A stretch of 47,207 nucleotides of DNA, from the NCBI GenBank assembly GCA_031292625.1, contig JARLGU010000038.1, positions 1 through 47,207 of the forward strand, written 5' to 3'. The position numbers and the translations under genes are program-made. The stretch is from Capsulimonadaceae bacterium. Its GTDB lineage: Bacteria; Armatimonadota; Armatimonadia; Armatimonadales; Capsulimonadaceae. The notes under the pieces were generated by a model. That model searched no databases and was not told where the DNA came from. It saw only the letters and a program-made list of their open reading frames with translations. Below are positions 26,931 through 34,736 of this stretch, piece by piece. Numbering within the stretch: position 1 is the first letter of the stretch; the number at the start of each line of letters is the position of its first letter.

Positions 26931-28439
26931 ATGGTTCGACTCTCGACTTACTATTTGAGCGCGATCCTGGCCCTTGCCATTGGTGCGTTCACGTTGTTCT
27001 CGCCTGCGCTGGCTCAGACGCCTGCCCCAAGCGCAACTTCCGCGACGGTCCCGTCCGCGGCGCCTGCCGCCGCAACGCCCGCCGCCGCCCCGGCGGCCGC
27101 GCCCGCGGATCGCCCTAACAAGCCAAGCGACGTCAACGACGGAGACAACGCGTGGATGCTGACATCCTGCGCCCTCGTTCTCTTAATGACCATTCCTGGG
27201 TTGGCCCTGTTCTACACGGGACTGGTACGCTCGAAGAACGTGCTTTCAGTAATGATGCAGTCCTTCATTGCGAGCGGTCTAATTACCGTGCAATGGTTCT
27301 TTTTCGGTTACTCGTTGGCCTTTGGCCACGATGCCGTGAGTTCCACAACGAGTCCGTTGCACGGGTTTATCGGAAACCTTGATTACGCGTTCTTACAACA
27401 TGTGAGTTCGTTTTCCCCGGAAGGAACGCAGAAGCTCAGCTACGGCAATACCGTGCCGCACATGGTCTACTGCATGTTCCAGTTGATGTTCGCGATCATC
27501 ACGCCCGCGCTCATCAGCGGCGCAATCGTGGAACGCATGAAGTTTTCCGCCTACTGCGTCTTCATGCTCCTCTGGGCCACGTTCATTTACGATCCGCTGG
27601 CGCACATGGTTTGGTCGCATGATGGGTGGCTCAATGCTCACGGCGCGCTGGACTTTGCCGGCGGCTCGGTCGTCCATATGTCGTCAGGCTTCTCGGCGCT
27701 CACGCTCGCGCTCATTCTCGGCCGCCGCAAGCGCTCCGATGGGGGCGAAGAGCTTCGTCCGCACAATCTGCCGTTCACTCTGGTGGGCGTCGCTCTTCTA
27801 TGGGTCGGCTGGTTTGGGTTTAACTCGGGCTCCGCGATCAATGCCGGGCAACTTGCGACCTCGGCCTGGGCGAATACCCATATCGCGACCGCAACCGCGG
27901 CTGTCGTTTGGCTGCTTTGGGATTGGTTCATTTACAAGAAGCCGACGGCTCTCGGCTTTGGATCAGGCGCGGTCGCCGGCCTGGTCGCGATTACGCCGGC
28001 CTGCGGGTTTGTTACTCCGGTTGGCTCGGTATTGATCGGAACCATCGTTGCAAGCGTCTGCTTCTTCGCCATCCGGTTGAAGAATCTTGTCAAGGCGGAT
28101 GACGCCCTCGACGTATTTGGCGTCCACGGCATCGGAGGCTTGACTGGCTGTCTTTGCACGGGCCTGTTCTCCGTGCTGTATATCAACTCGGCAGCCGGCC
28201 GTAACGGTCTTCTGTTCGGCGGGCCATTTGCCAAGACCATGGTTCCGCAGCTCATGGATGCTGGTATGACCATCATTATGGCCGTTGTCGGAACCGTCAT
28301 TCTTGCCGCGATCACGAAGCTCATTTGCGGCGGGTTGCGGACGGATGACGAGGAAGAGGAAATGGGGCTGGACCTCACCGATCACGGCGAATCCGGATAT
28401 CTGCTCGAGGGGGCGGGAACGGGAATGTCACCAGCTTAG
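26931..28439 (+). CDS. amt: Ammonium transporter, Amt family
   Basis: A 502-residue ammonium channel. A signal peptide (about 1-29, ending ALAQ) and a 30-residue Ala/Pro linker precede the eleven-helix Amt domain, which starts near residue 72 (NAWMLTSCALVLLMTIPGLA, LFYTGLVRSKNVLSVMMQSF). The pore twin-histidine positions are present in YDPLAHMVW and in FGVHGIGG. The C-terminal tail (acidic DDEEEEMGLDLTDHGESGYL) matches the PII-contact region of Amt proteins. AGGAGG at 26919-26924 fixes the ATG. An in-frame extension upstream to 26814 is not protein-like. The PII gene follows 12 bp later, the classic amtB-glnK pair. It imports ammonium under nitrogen limitation and is blocked by unmodified PII. 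Confidence 0.96.
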   Translation: MVRLSTYYLSAILALAIGAFTLFSPALAQTPAPSATSATVPSAAPAAATPAAAPAAAPADRPNKPSDVNDGDNAWMLTSCALVLLMTIPGLALFYTGLVRSKNVLSVMMQSFIASGLITVQWFFFGYSLAFGHDAVSSTTSPLHGFIGNLDYAFLQHVSSFSPEGTQKLSYGNTVPHMVYCMFQLMFAIITPALISGAIVERMKFSAYCVFMLLWATFIYDPLAHMVWSHDGWLNAHGALDFAGGSVVHMSSGFSALTLALILGRRKRSDGGEELRPHNLPFTLVGVALLWVGWFGFNSGSAINAGQLATSAWANTHIATATAAVVWLLWDWFIYKKPTALGFGSGAVAGLVAITPACGFVTPVGSVLIGTIVASVCFFAIRLKNLVKADDALDVFGVHGIGGLTGCLCTGLFSVLYINSAAGRNGLLFGGPFAKTMVPQLMDAGMTIIMAVVGTVILAAITKLICGGLRTDDEEEEMGLDLTDHGESGYLLEGAGTGMSPA

Positions 28440-28790
<351 letters not shown>

Positions 28791-28833
28791 CGAGTGAACG
28801 ATGTCAGGCACAAGCCTGATAATTAACCTCCAT

Positions 28834-28867
28834 CCCCCTTCCCGAGTCTTGGGAAGGGGATTTTTTT
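28834..28867 (+). terminator. Intrinsic terminator of amt-glnK
   Basis: CCCCTTCCC (28835-28843) pairs with GGGAAGGGG (28851-28859) across a 7-base loop and is followed by A and seven T residues (28861-28867). This is the clearest rho-independent terminator in the window. Confidence 0.93.
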
Positions 28868-29194
28868 GCAGCTACATACTTGGTACAGCGCGTATCAATT
28901 GAGGTGCGCGCTTATTGTTTTGTGTGACGAAAAGTGGTGCTAATTTGACACTTGTTACTTGGTCGAATTTATTCAAATGTTTCAAATGTTTAGAGAAAAC
29001 ATTTTTGAGTGTGATTATTGAAACTGTTTTTAGCAATTATTTTGCAAGAGTTGTGGCATCTTTGTGAACACAGCAGGGATGGTTTGCGCGGCGGCTATAG
29101 CGTTGGCTCCCGGTGAAGCATGGCACTGCGGGACCCCACGCAAATGGCGCGAAAAAATTCTTTCTTGTCTCGAAGAATATATATGCATTCGTCA
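28868..29194. other. AT-rich gene-free interval with direct and inverted repeats
   Basis: This roughly 330-bp interval is visibly more AT-rich than its surroundings. TTCAAATGT is repeated in tandem at 28972-28989. AAATGTTT (28984-28991) and AAACATTT (28997-29004) form an 8-bp inverted repeat. TTGACA at 28945 may begin an extra promoter. Composition and repeats suggest the edge of an acquired segment that continues to about 31370. Confidence 0.5.
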
Positions 29195-29222
29195 TTGACT
29201 CCCGGTGATATCCAGGTATAAT
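29195..29222 (+). promoter_or_regulatory. Promoter of the 126-residue unknown gene
   Basis: TTGACT at 29195-29200, a 16-bp spacer and a perfect TATAAT at 29217-29222. Predicted transcription starts near 29229, 26 bases before the GTG at 29255. Confidence 0.7.
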
Positions 29223-29254
29223 CCGAGTGTAATAGACGAGCAGGGGGACGACTT

Positions 29255-29635
29255 GTGCTAAGACTTGATAAGCTACAGAAACATACCGGCGTCGGGCGTT
29301 CCTATGTAACCAGGATTAGCCTTAGTCCGAGAGGGCTAATTAGTATCACAAACGGGGCAGTCCAACGATATGGTCTCCTAGATAAAGAATGGGCGGAACT
29401 GTATTATGACAGCGAAGATAGGATCGTCGCTCTCAAGCCGCTCGTAGCAAAGACCGACGACGCGCTGAAGTTGCGCAAGCGAGACACGGGTGCGTACGTA
29501 GCCGCGCAAAGTTTTGTTGGGTGTTTTCAGATAGTCCTGACCAAAACAACCAGCTACGATCTAAAGATCGATACTGAGAGTGGACTTCTGTACTTTGAAC
29601 TGGATAAGGGTAGAGAGCGAAAGGCGAAACTGTAG
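29255..29635 (+). CDS. Unrecognised 126-residue protein
   Basis: A small soluble protein with no signal peptide or membrane segment. The GTG start follows AGGGGG (29242-29247) by 7 bases and a near-consensus promoter. The N-terminal half (SYVTRISLSPRGLISITNGA, VQRYGLLDKEWAELYYDSED) reads as short beta strands. It loosely resembles an uncharacterised family in which a strand-rich repeat is followed by LRKRDTGAYVAAQSF. The C-terminal half has a Lys-rich tail (KGRERKAKL). I cannot assign a function; a small nucleic-acid-associated or phage-derived protein is possible. It stands alone in an AT-rich accessory segment and is followed by a dense run of stem-loops. Confidence 0.7.
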   Translation: MLRLDKLQKHTGVGRSYVTRISLSPRGLISITNGAVQRYGLLDKEWAELYYDSEDRIVALKPLVAKTDDALKLRKRDTGAYVAAQSFVGCFQIVLTKTTSYDLKIDTESGLLYFELDKGRERKAKL

Positions 29636-29645
29636 CTTATGCAGA

Positions 29646-29940
29646 TTGGGCCGAACCACGAATATCAAGTTGTGCTGTAGGACATCGTAGTTCGGCCAAC
29701 AGCTATGCCGGAGCTGTCAGACTCCGGCAGAAGGACCGGCGGAAAGATTAGACTTTAGCCAATCCTGTGCTTAGGACACACAAGGATTATACCCGGATAG
29801 GGTAGCTTGGGTCAATATTTCCCGCCGGGCCGCAGACAAACTGCGGCAGGAGGGCGCTAAACATGGTGCTTGCGAGATGCAGGTCGCCGTGAGGCGCTTA
29901 GGCGGATGGTGTGGGGCAAGCGATTGCTGGGCCCCACACC
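29646..29940 (+). ncRNA. Candidate structured RNA: consecutive stem-loops
   Basis: No gene is supported in 29636-30005, but complementary segments are unusually dense. TTGG-g-CCGAAC (29646-29656) pairs with GTTCGGCCAA (29690-29699). GCCGGAG (29707-29713) pairs with CTCCGGC (29722-29728). GGACCGGCGGAAA (29733-29745) pairs with TTTCCCGCCGGGCC (29818-29831), enclosing smaller hairpins. CCGCAG (29830-29835) pairs with CTGCGG (29841-29846), sharing two bases with the previous stem. GGTGTGGGGC (29908-29917) pairs with GCCCCACACC (29931-29940). Strand and extent are inferred from the flanking plus-strand genes. No known riboswitch or RNA family was recognised. Confidence 0.4.
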
Positions 29941-30005
29941 CCACCTGTCCTACTCCTCCTAACATCGCTGACATTACCGGAGCGATGCTCCAAGAGGAAA
30001 CGACA

Positions 30006-30188
30006 ATGCCAAAAACGGCACCTTTCTATTCCGTCAACGAGGCTTCCAAGCCTGCTGAGAAGCGTGTTCATCACGACAACAGCGCATGTGCGACTGGCCG
30101 GGAAATCCCGGTCAATGAGCGCCGATCCGGCACCAACGGTTACCGCTTGTGCCTCGATTGCAAAGAGCGTGATGACAAGGGCCAGTAG
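30006..30188 (+). CDS. Small 60-residue Cys/His protein, zinc-ribbon-like
   Basis: A short basic protein that starts MPKTAPFYSVNEASKPAEKR and contains RVHHDNSACATGREIP, then SGTNGYRLCLDCKERD. One HH...C cluster and one CxxC motif could bind a metal ion together. GAGGAAA just upstream of the ATG gives a usable Shine-Dalgarno. The pattern 'VHHDNxAC...GYRLCxDCK' resembles small uncharacterised proteins scattered among bacteria; no function is known to me. It follows a run of stem-loops and is itself followed by a hairpin and a strong terminator, so it is probably expressed. Confidence 0.65.
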   Translation: MPKTAPFYSVNEASKPAEKRVHHDNSACATGREIPVNERRSGTNGYRLCLDCKERDDKGQ

Positions 30189-30310
30189 AGCCTTACCCTT
30201 CCATGAGGGAACACCCGGATTGCAAAAGGTGAGTTCCCGATCGGGTCCGACCGGCTCCTTATTGTTAATCGAGTAGAAGCGCCGTAAGTGAGTTGGTCGG
30301 AGGTCATCTT

Positions 30311-30341
30311 GAAGGGCTACGTATAAAGCATGTAGCCCTTC
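30311..30341 (+). terminator. Hairpin downstream of the small Cys/His gene
   Basis: GAAGGGCTAC (30311-30320) pairs perfectly with GTAGCCCTTC (30332-30341) over an 11-base loop. No T-run follows, so termination is uncertain. A less regular GGGAAC...GTTCCC pairing lies at about 30205-30236 between the gene and this hairpin. Confidence 0.5.
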
Positions 30342-30376
30342 AGCTATGCCGCCCCTGAATCGCCTGTCGATTCACG

Positions 30377-30417
30377 GAAGCAGCCTACCGGCGCTCGGTA
30401 GGCTGCTTCTTTGTGTG
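30377..30417 (+). terminator. Strong hairpin terminator after the accessory RNA/gene region
   Basis: GAAGCAGCCTACCG (30377-30390) pairs perfectly with its complement at 30396-30409 over a 5-base loop, followed by TTTGTGTG. A 14-bp perfect stem with a T-rich tail fits an intrinsic terminator, and may also block read-through from the opposing transposase remnant. Confidence 0.75.
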
Positions 30418-30454
30418 TCTCTTCGCCTTGCGCCGCACTCGCATCCAGTCCTCG

Positions 30455-31369
30455 CTTCGCCCGTCAATGTCTTATTGGTGAGGCGCTTGCCAGACGTGGA
30501 CGATGCGGCATATAGGAACCCGCCCGTGTCGTCCGTCTTACGATGGCTAAAGCAAAAAGACCTGTTCGGTAAGGCAAGCATCAATATGCGGCACATCAAA
30601 TGAAATGTATGTGCTTTTAAGCGTACGCTTGAGAAGCGACCAGAGGTTCTCAAGTTCGCTAGTATGACACAATCTCGTGCACATATTCTACAGCGCGATT
30701 TACTTTCTCATGTACGTGCTCAGCCTCTTACCCTCCGTGCGCACCGTGCGTATCCGTGTGCATGGCGGAGACCGGTGCTATGTTCTTCCGAACTTACGGC
30801 TATTTTGTGACGTTGGTGTTGTTCCGTACAGTCTATTCGACAGCGCCGCCGCCTCGATCAAGAACCCCCATAACGATAGCCTTCCCGACGCACCTACCAC
30901 CAGCGTTCACCCTCATGTTCCTACGCTTATTGACCTCCTTGCCGCCGATGTAGGTCTCGTCAGCTTCGACGATACCTGTCATATTCTCCATGCTGTCATT
31001 GTCCAGTGCGTAGCGGATGCGACGGAGAACGAACCAAGGCGTTTTCTGAGTAAGCCCGATCGCTCGATGGATCCCCATGGAGCTGGCGCCGTTCTCGCAG
31101 TTAGTTAGCATCCAAATCGCCCCGAGCCACTTATCTAGGCCGATCGGTGTGTCTTCTATGATCGTTCCCGCTTCGGGGGTAAACTGCTTGCGGAACGATC
31201 GACATTGCCAAAGCGGACGCATATTGATCCTTGTAACTTCCTTGCTCTCACAATGCGGGCAGGTAACGCCATCGGCCCATCGCATGCGGAGCATACGCTG
31301 AACGCACTTTTCCAGATCGCCGTAATAGAGAGCAGCTTCTTGAAGGGTATTAGACATTCCGTTTTCCAT
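30455..31369 (-). pseudogene. Degenerate IS1595-family (ISXO2-like) transposase
   Basis: The first 178 codons (31369 to 30833) encode a zinc-ribbon-like start (CPHCESKEV; WQCRSFRKQF, where the usual second CxxC cysteine is replaced by Phe). Then comes the family helix segment GTIIEDTPIGLDKWLGAIWM and the catalytic start GIVEADETYIGGKEVNKRRN, before a premature stop. Pieces of the C-terminus persist out of frame: ELENLWSLLKRTLKSTYISF on the minus strand near 30660-30600, and GKRLTNKTLTG near 30495-30463. At least one frameshift and several stops separate them, so transposition in cis is impossible. Terminal inverted repeats were not recognised. It is a mobile-element scar at the edge of the AT-rich accessory region. 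Confidence 0.88.
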
Positions 31370-31392
31370 ATACTAGGTATATCAGAAAACGG
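31359..31392 (-). promoter_or_regulatory. Compound inverted repeat over the transposase start
   Basis: CCGTTTTC (31359-31366) pairs with GAAAACGG (31385-31392), and nested ATATAC (31368-31373) pairs with GTATAT (31377-31382). The structure covers the ATG at 31369 and could hide the start in RNA, or form part of the element end. Such initiation hairpins limit transposase expression in several IS families. Confidence 0.5.
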
Positions 31393-31473
31393 CTGCTTGT
31401 TCTTGCGCCGGGCAAGCCGCGCACTCGTGTCCGGCGGAGGATATCCGGGCGCTCGCGGTGAACGCGTGACGAT

Positions 31474-33036
31474 ATGAGCGATTCGTCACCTCCCATCCAA
31501 CCCTCGATCGGCGCCCGCTGGCCCGACGTCGCGGCGTTTGCCGTGCTCGTTTTCGCGACGGCGATTTACGTTCTCCCACAGTTCGCGAACGCCCCGCTTC
31601 CGAACTCCGATGTCGCGGTTGTTGGCCTGCAGGCAATGCACTTGCTGAGGGGCGAGTGGGCGGCGACAACCTGGGGGGTGTTCTACCAGGGGATCCTGTA
31701 CCCGCTGGTGCACGCGGCTTGTTTCCTTCTGACCGGCCCAAGCGGGCTATCGCTTGTCGCGTCGTCCTTTGCGGCGTTCGTCATCGTTCAGGCGTTTCTC
31801 TACGCAACTTTGCGGCGACGTCTTGGAATTGCGGCGACGTTCGTGCTGTGCTTGCTGACCGCCTTTATTTGCTCCGCAGCCTCTCTGTGGGTGTTCCATC
31901 CGCGCTTCTGGTGCCTGGCGATCATGTTTGGCGCGCTCTGGCTTGTCGACGGGGCCAATCGATCGAGCCGTCCCGTTCTGTGCGGCGCGGCGGCGGCCCT
32001 CCTGATAGTGTTTGCCGACTATGTGGACGCCTTCGCTGCCTTTCTGGCGCCTGGCGTCATCGTGCTGGCGATTTGCGCCGCCTTCGACCAGACCGCATCT
32101 TCCAAGGTTCGCACGAGCGTTTTGGTCTCATTCTTCGCTTGTCTGGTCGTCAGCGGCTTGGCCTTCCTGATTATCCGCTCGCACATGCACCTGACGCAGT
32201 CGTTTCTCATGCCCGACGCGGCGCGCCGCCTGCGGAACCTCAACCTGCTCTGGACGCAGTGTCTGCCGTACATGCTGGGAACGAAGTGGTTTCATTTGTA
32301 TACGGTGTCGACATTTCAGCCGGATGGTTTGACGCGCGTCTTGGTTGACGCTGCGGCGGGACTTTGCTGCCTGCTCTACGTTGCCGGCATCGGTCTCGTC
32401 GCCGACCGGTCGATCGCATGGGAGATACGCCGTTTGGCCGTATGTGCGCTCGTCATGGCGGTGGTTGGCGTGACCGGCTTTACCTGGAGCCACTTCACCA
32501 CGGACATCAATGCGGTCCGGTATCTGAGCGGCCTCATTCTAACCGCGCCGTTTGCGATGGCGCCGGCGGCGGCTCGTTGGGGCGTCAAATTGACGTCGGC
32601 GCTATTGCTGCCGTTTCTTGTTGCGTCGATAGCCGGCGGGGCGATTAGCCAGGGATACAGTTGCGCGACGTTTCACGATCTTGCGGATCCCGCGTCGCTG
32701 ACCGCGCCCGATCGAAAGTTGGGAGAGTTTCTCGAACAACGCGGCGTGACGTACGCGGCATCGGACTATTGGACCGCTTACCGGCTGACCTTCGTGCTCG
32801 CCGAGAAGGTGATCGTGGTTCCCTCGGCGATCAAGTCCAATCGTTACGACCCATACGCGCTTGGCTTCATGCGAGCGCCGCGCATCGCCTACGTGTTTCC
32901 GAGCACGCCCGCGACGGCGCCGGCTCTGGCGTCGTCAATTATATACTTGAACGGGCCGCCGCGAGAAGCCTATGAAAACGTCTACGGCTACCTGGTGTTC
33001 ATTTACGATCGAAAACCGGCTGCGCAAGCCCGGTAA
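31474..33036 (+). CDS. Polytopic GT-C-like membrane protein
   Basis: A 520-residue protein with about eleven hydrophobic segments in the first 390 residues and a soluble C-terminal region. The first periplasmic loop NAPLPNSDVAVVGLQAMHLL has Asp46 at the place where GT-C glycosyltransferases of the PMT/ArnT type (GT39/GT83) carry their catalytic Asp. The loop segment IRSHMHLTQSFLMPDAARR recalls GT-C loops as well. These enzymes transfer sugars from polyprenyl phosphate in the membrane. Only one acidic residue is present here, so activity is uncertain. No clear Shine-Dalgarno is seen. It converges on the esterase-like gene, beyond which lies a better GT-C protein. Confidence 0.6.
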   Translation: MSDSSPPIQPSIGARWPDVAAFAVLVFATAIYVLPQFANAPLPNSDVAVVGLQAMHLLRGEWAATTWGVFYQGILYPLVHAACFLLTGPSGLSLVASSFAAFVIVQAFLYATLRRRLGIAATFVLCLLTAFICSAASLWVFHPRFWCLAIMFGALWLVDGANRSSRPVLCGAAAALLIVFADYVDAFAAFLAPGVIVLAICAAFDQTASSKVRTSVLVSFFACLVVSGLAFLIIRSHMHLTQSFLMPDAARRLRNLNLLWTQCLPYMLGTKWFHLYTVSTFQPDGLTRVLVDAAAGLCCLLYVAGIGLVADRSIAWEIRRLAVCALVMAVVGVTGFTWSHFTTDINAVRYLSGLILTAPFAMAPAAARWGVKLTSALLLPFLVASIAGGAISQGYSCATFHDLADPASLTAPDRKLGEFLEQRGVTYAASDYWTAYRLTFVLAEKVIVVPSAIKSNRYDPYALGFMRAPRIAYVFPSTPATAPALASSIIYLNGPPREAYENVYGYLVFIYDRKPAAQAR

Positions 33037-33094
33037 CGCGCTGGTAGAGTCTTCTCAGATACGTGCCAATCGACGCTTGCCTGGCGCGCGTCGT

Positions 33095-34516
33095 CTACGG
33101 CTGAACTTCCACGTCATAGAACGCGAGGATGGGCATTGTGCGCTCCATGTCCATGGGCAGAAGCGGCGGATTCGCTCCGAAGGCTGCATGGACTCTGGTC
33201 TTGCCGTGCGTCGGGCGTCCGAGGGCGAGACGGATCGTGTTTGCGGCGGAGGCTAACAGCGTGCTCGTGCCGATATCGATCGGACACTTCATCGCGACGA
33301 TCGGGACATCTCCATCGTCGTCGACGACGCGAAACGGAATGATCCGGTCATCGAGCGTGCTGAGCATGCTGACAACGGGCGAGAACGTGAGCTCGACGGT
33401 TTTCCGCTCCTCGACCAGGCGCGCATCGATAAGGTCGGGGGCGTCGCCAACCACTGGCTTTGCGTAGACTCGTTGCAGCGCGGACAACGCCATTCTCGCG
33501 CCAAGCGCCATATTGCCCGCCGGAGCGTTGTGGATGTGATCGGTCAGGGGCAAGTCCAGCGCGGGGACGATGGTGACTAATCGATCGCTCTTCGCGACCT
33601 GCCGCTGCGCCTCGCGAACGATCGACCAGGCCGTATCCTCCGCGCAAGGGACGGTCATGCGATTGAGCTGAACGGTGATGACCGCGAGGGTGGGGTTGTT
33701 AAGCGCAACGCGCCACTCGCGAACGGCGGCAAGAAACCGGTAGGCGTATGTGCGGGCGCTGTCTGCGTCGCAATCGGACTCGCCCTGGTACCACAAGACG
33801 CCCTTGACGCTTCCGCCAGCCTGACGGACGCATTCGGCCATATTGTGGAACAGCGCGGCATCGCCGGGTTCGGCCGGATTCCACGCGGACAGCGGCGACC
33901 CGCCAAGGGATGTCTGGATCAAACCAATTGGGTAGCCGAGATGCTTCTTGAGTTCGCGCGCGAAGTTGAGGTAGGGCGAGTGTCCGGATGTCGAGCCTTC
34001 GCTGTTAACGGGATGTTTCGTATCCGTCGAGTCGTTCATCGGATGCGTGGCAAGCGACCACTCCAAGCTGTTGCGCAGCATGTGGATACCCATCTCAGGC
34101 GGGTCGCTGTAGGAGCCGCGACCGTATCCCGCCGAGTTGCTTTGCCCGGCGATCACCCAGATGTCGCCGACGCCAAGAAAGTGGCGTACGTCGCCTCGCT
34201 GCGACCAGTCCGCTCGCGACCGTCCGGCATTGTTCAGGCGCGTTTCGAGGCGGTAGAGGCCGCCCGCCGGGATCCCGTCAATCGTAGCCGACCAAGTTCC
34301 GTCGCTTTTCGTTTGCGCTTCGGTCCAATGCAGCGCTTGGTTCACTGAGGCCGACGTGTCCTCGAACGCGAGGCGGACCTCAACGACGCCAGCGGCGCCG
34401 TCGCTCGATCGCCACTCGCCGGCAATTTCGATTTTTCCGTGTCCGCTAGTATCTTGCTGAATGATTTGCCAGTCGGCGAGACCAGCCGTGATTACGACGC
34501 CATGATTGCTTGCCAA
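33095..34516 (-). CDS. Sialate-O-acetylesterase-like SGNH hydrolase (SASA family)
   Basis: A 473-residue esterase-like protein. An N-terminal beta domain at about 10-110 is followed by an SGNH-type domain opening GDIWVIAGQSNSAGYGRG with nucleophile Ser126. The second block is SLGGSPLSAWN, the third GVLWYQGESDC, and the DxxH pair is Asp326/His329 in DHIHN. This fits the SASA (DUF303) family that removes acetyl groups from sialic acid or acetylated xylan and pectin. The TTG at 34516 is chosen because GAGGG lies just upstream and the 40 residues encoded further upstream are Arg/Asn/Cys-rich and overlap a promoter; ATG at 34603 is the alternative. No signal peptide is seen with either start, which is unusual for the family and leaves its location open. 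Confidence 0.78.
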   Translation of the reverse strand: MASNHGVVITAGLADWQIIQQDTSGHGKIEIAGEWRSSDGAAGVVEVRLAFEDTSASVNQALHWTEAQTKSDGTWSATIDGIPAGGLYRLETRLNNAGRSRADWSQRGDVRHFLGVGDIWVIAGQSNSAGYGRGSYSDPPEMGIHMLRNSLEWSLATHPMNDSTDTKHPVNSEGSTSGHSPYLNFARELKKHLGYPIGLIQTSLGGSPLSAWNPAEPGDAALFHNMAECVRQAGGSVKGVLWYQGESDCDADSARTYAYRFLAAVREWRVALNNPTLAVITVQLNRMTVPCAEDTAWSIVREAQRQVAKSDRLVTIVPALDLPLTDHIHNAPAGNMALGARMALSALQRVYAKPVVGDAPDLIDARLVEERKTVELTFSPVVSMLSTLDDRIIPFRVVDDDGDVPIVAMKCPIDIGTSTLLASAANTIRLALGRPTHGKTRVHAAFGANPPLLPMDMERTMPILAFYDVEVQP

Positions 34517-34630
34517 TTCTTTACCCTCGCAGGGGTTGTTTCGCCGCTGCTGTTTGATCCTCCTGCACGGAAATGCACGGCATGGGCGACTGTTGTTTCT
34601 CATCGAATGATCTGAAGCCGTGCCGTTAAT

Positions 34631-34660
34631 TTGCAAAGTTTCTGTGCCACACTATACGAT
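34631..34660 (+). promoter_or_regulatory. Possible promoter of the GT39-like gene
   Basis: TTGCAA at 34631-34636 is followed by TATACG (34653-34658, 16-bp spacer) or TACGAT (34655-34660, 18-bp spacer). It lies in the gap diverging from the esterase-like gene, about 75 bp before the GT39-like start. Moderate match only. Confidence 0.4.
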
Positions 34661-34736
34661 AATCTGGTTTGGCGCGACCCAGCGGCTCCGCTCGTCAACG
34701 GACGTCGCACACTCCTTTTGAAGAGGTCGATGGTCG

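Noticed and set aside
30346-30603. Plus-strand 85-codon open frame
   Set aside because: It crosses a strong terminator hairpin and runs antisense to recognisable C-terminal pieces of the transposase remnant.
31474-33036. Calling this an active GT39 enzyme
   Set aside because: Only one of the acidic residues expected in the first loop is present, so only a GT-C-like fold is claimed.
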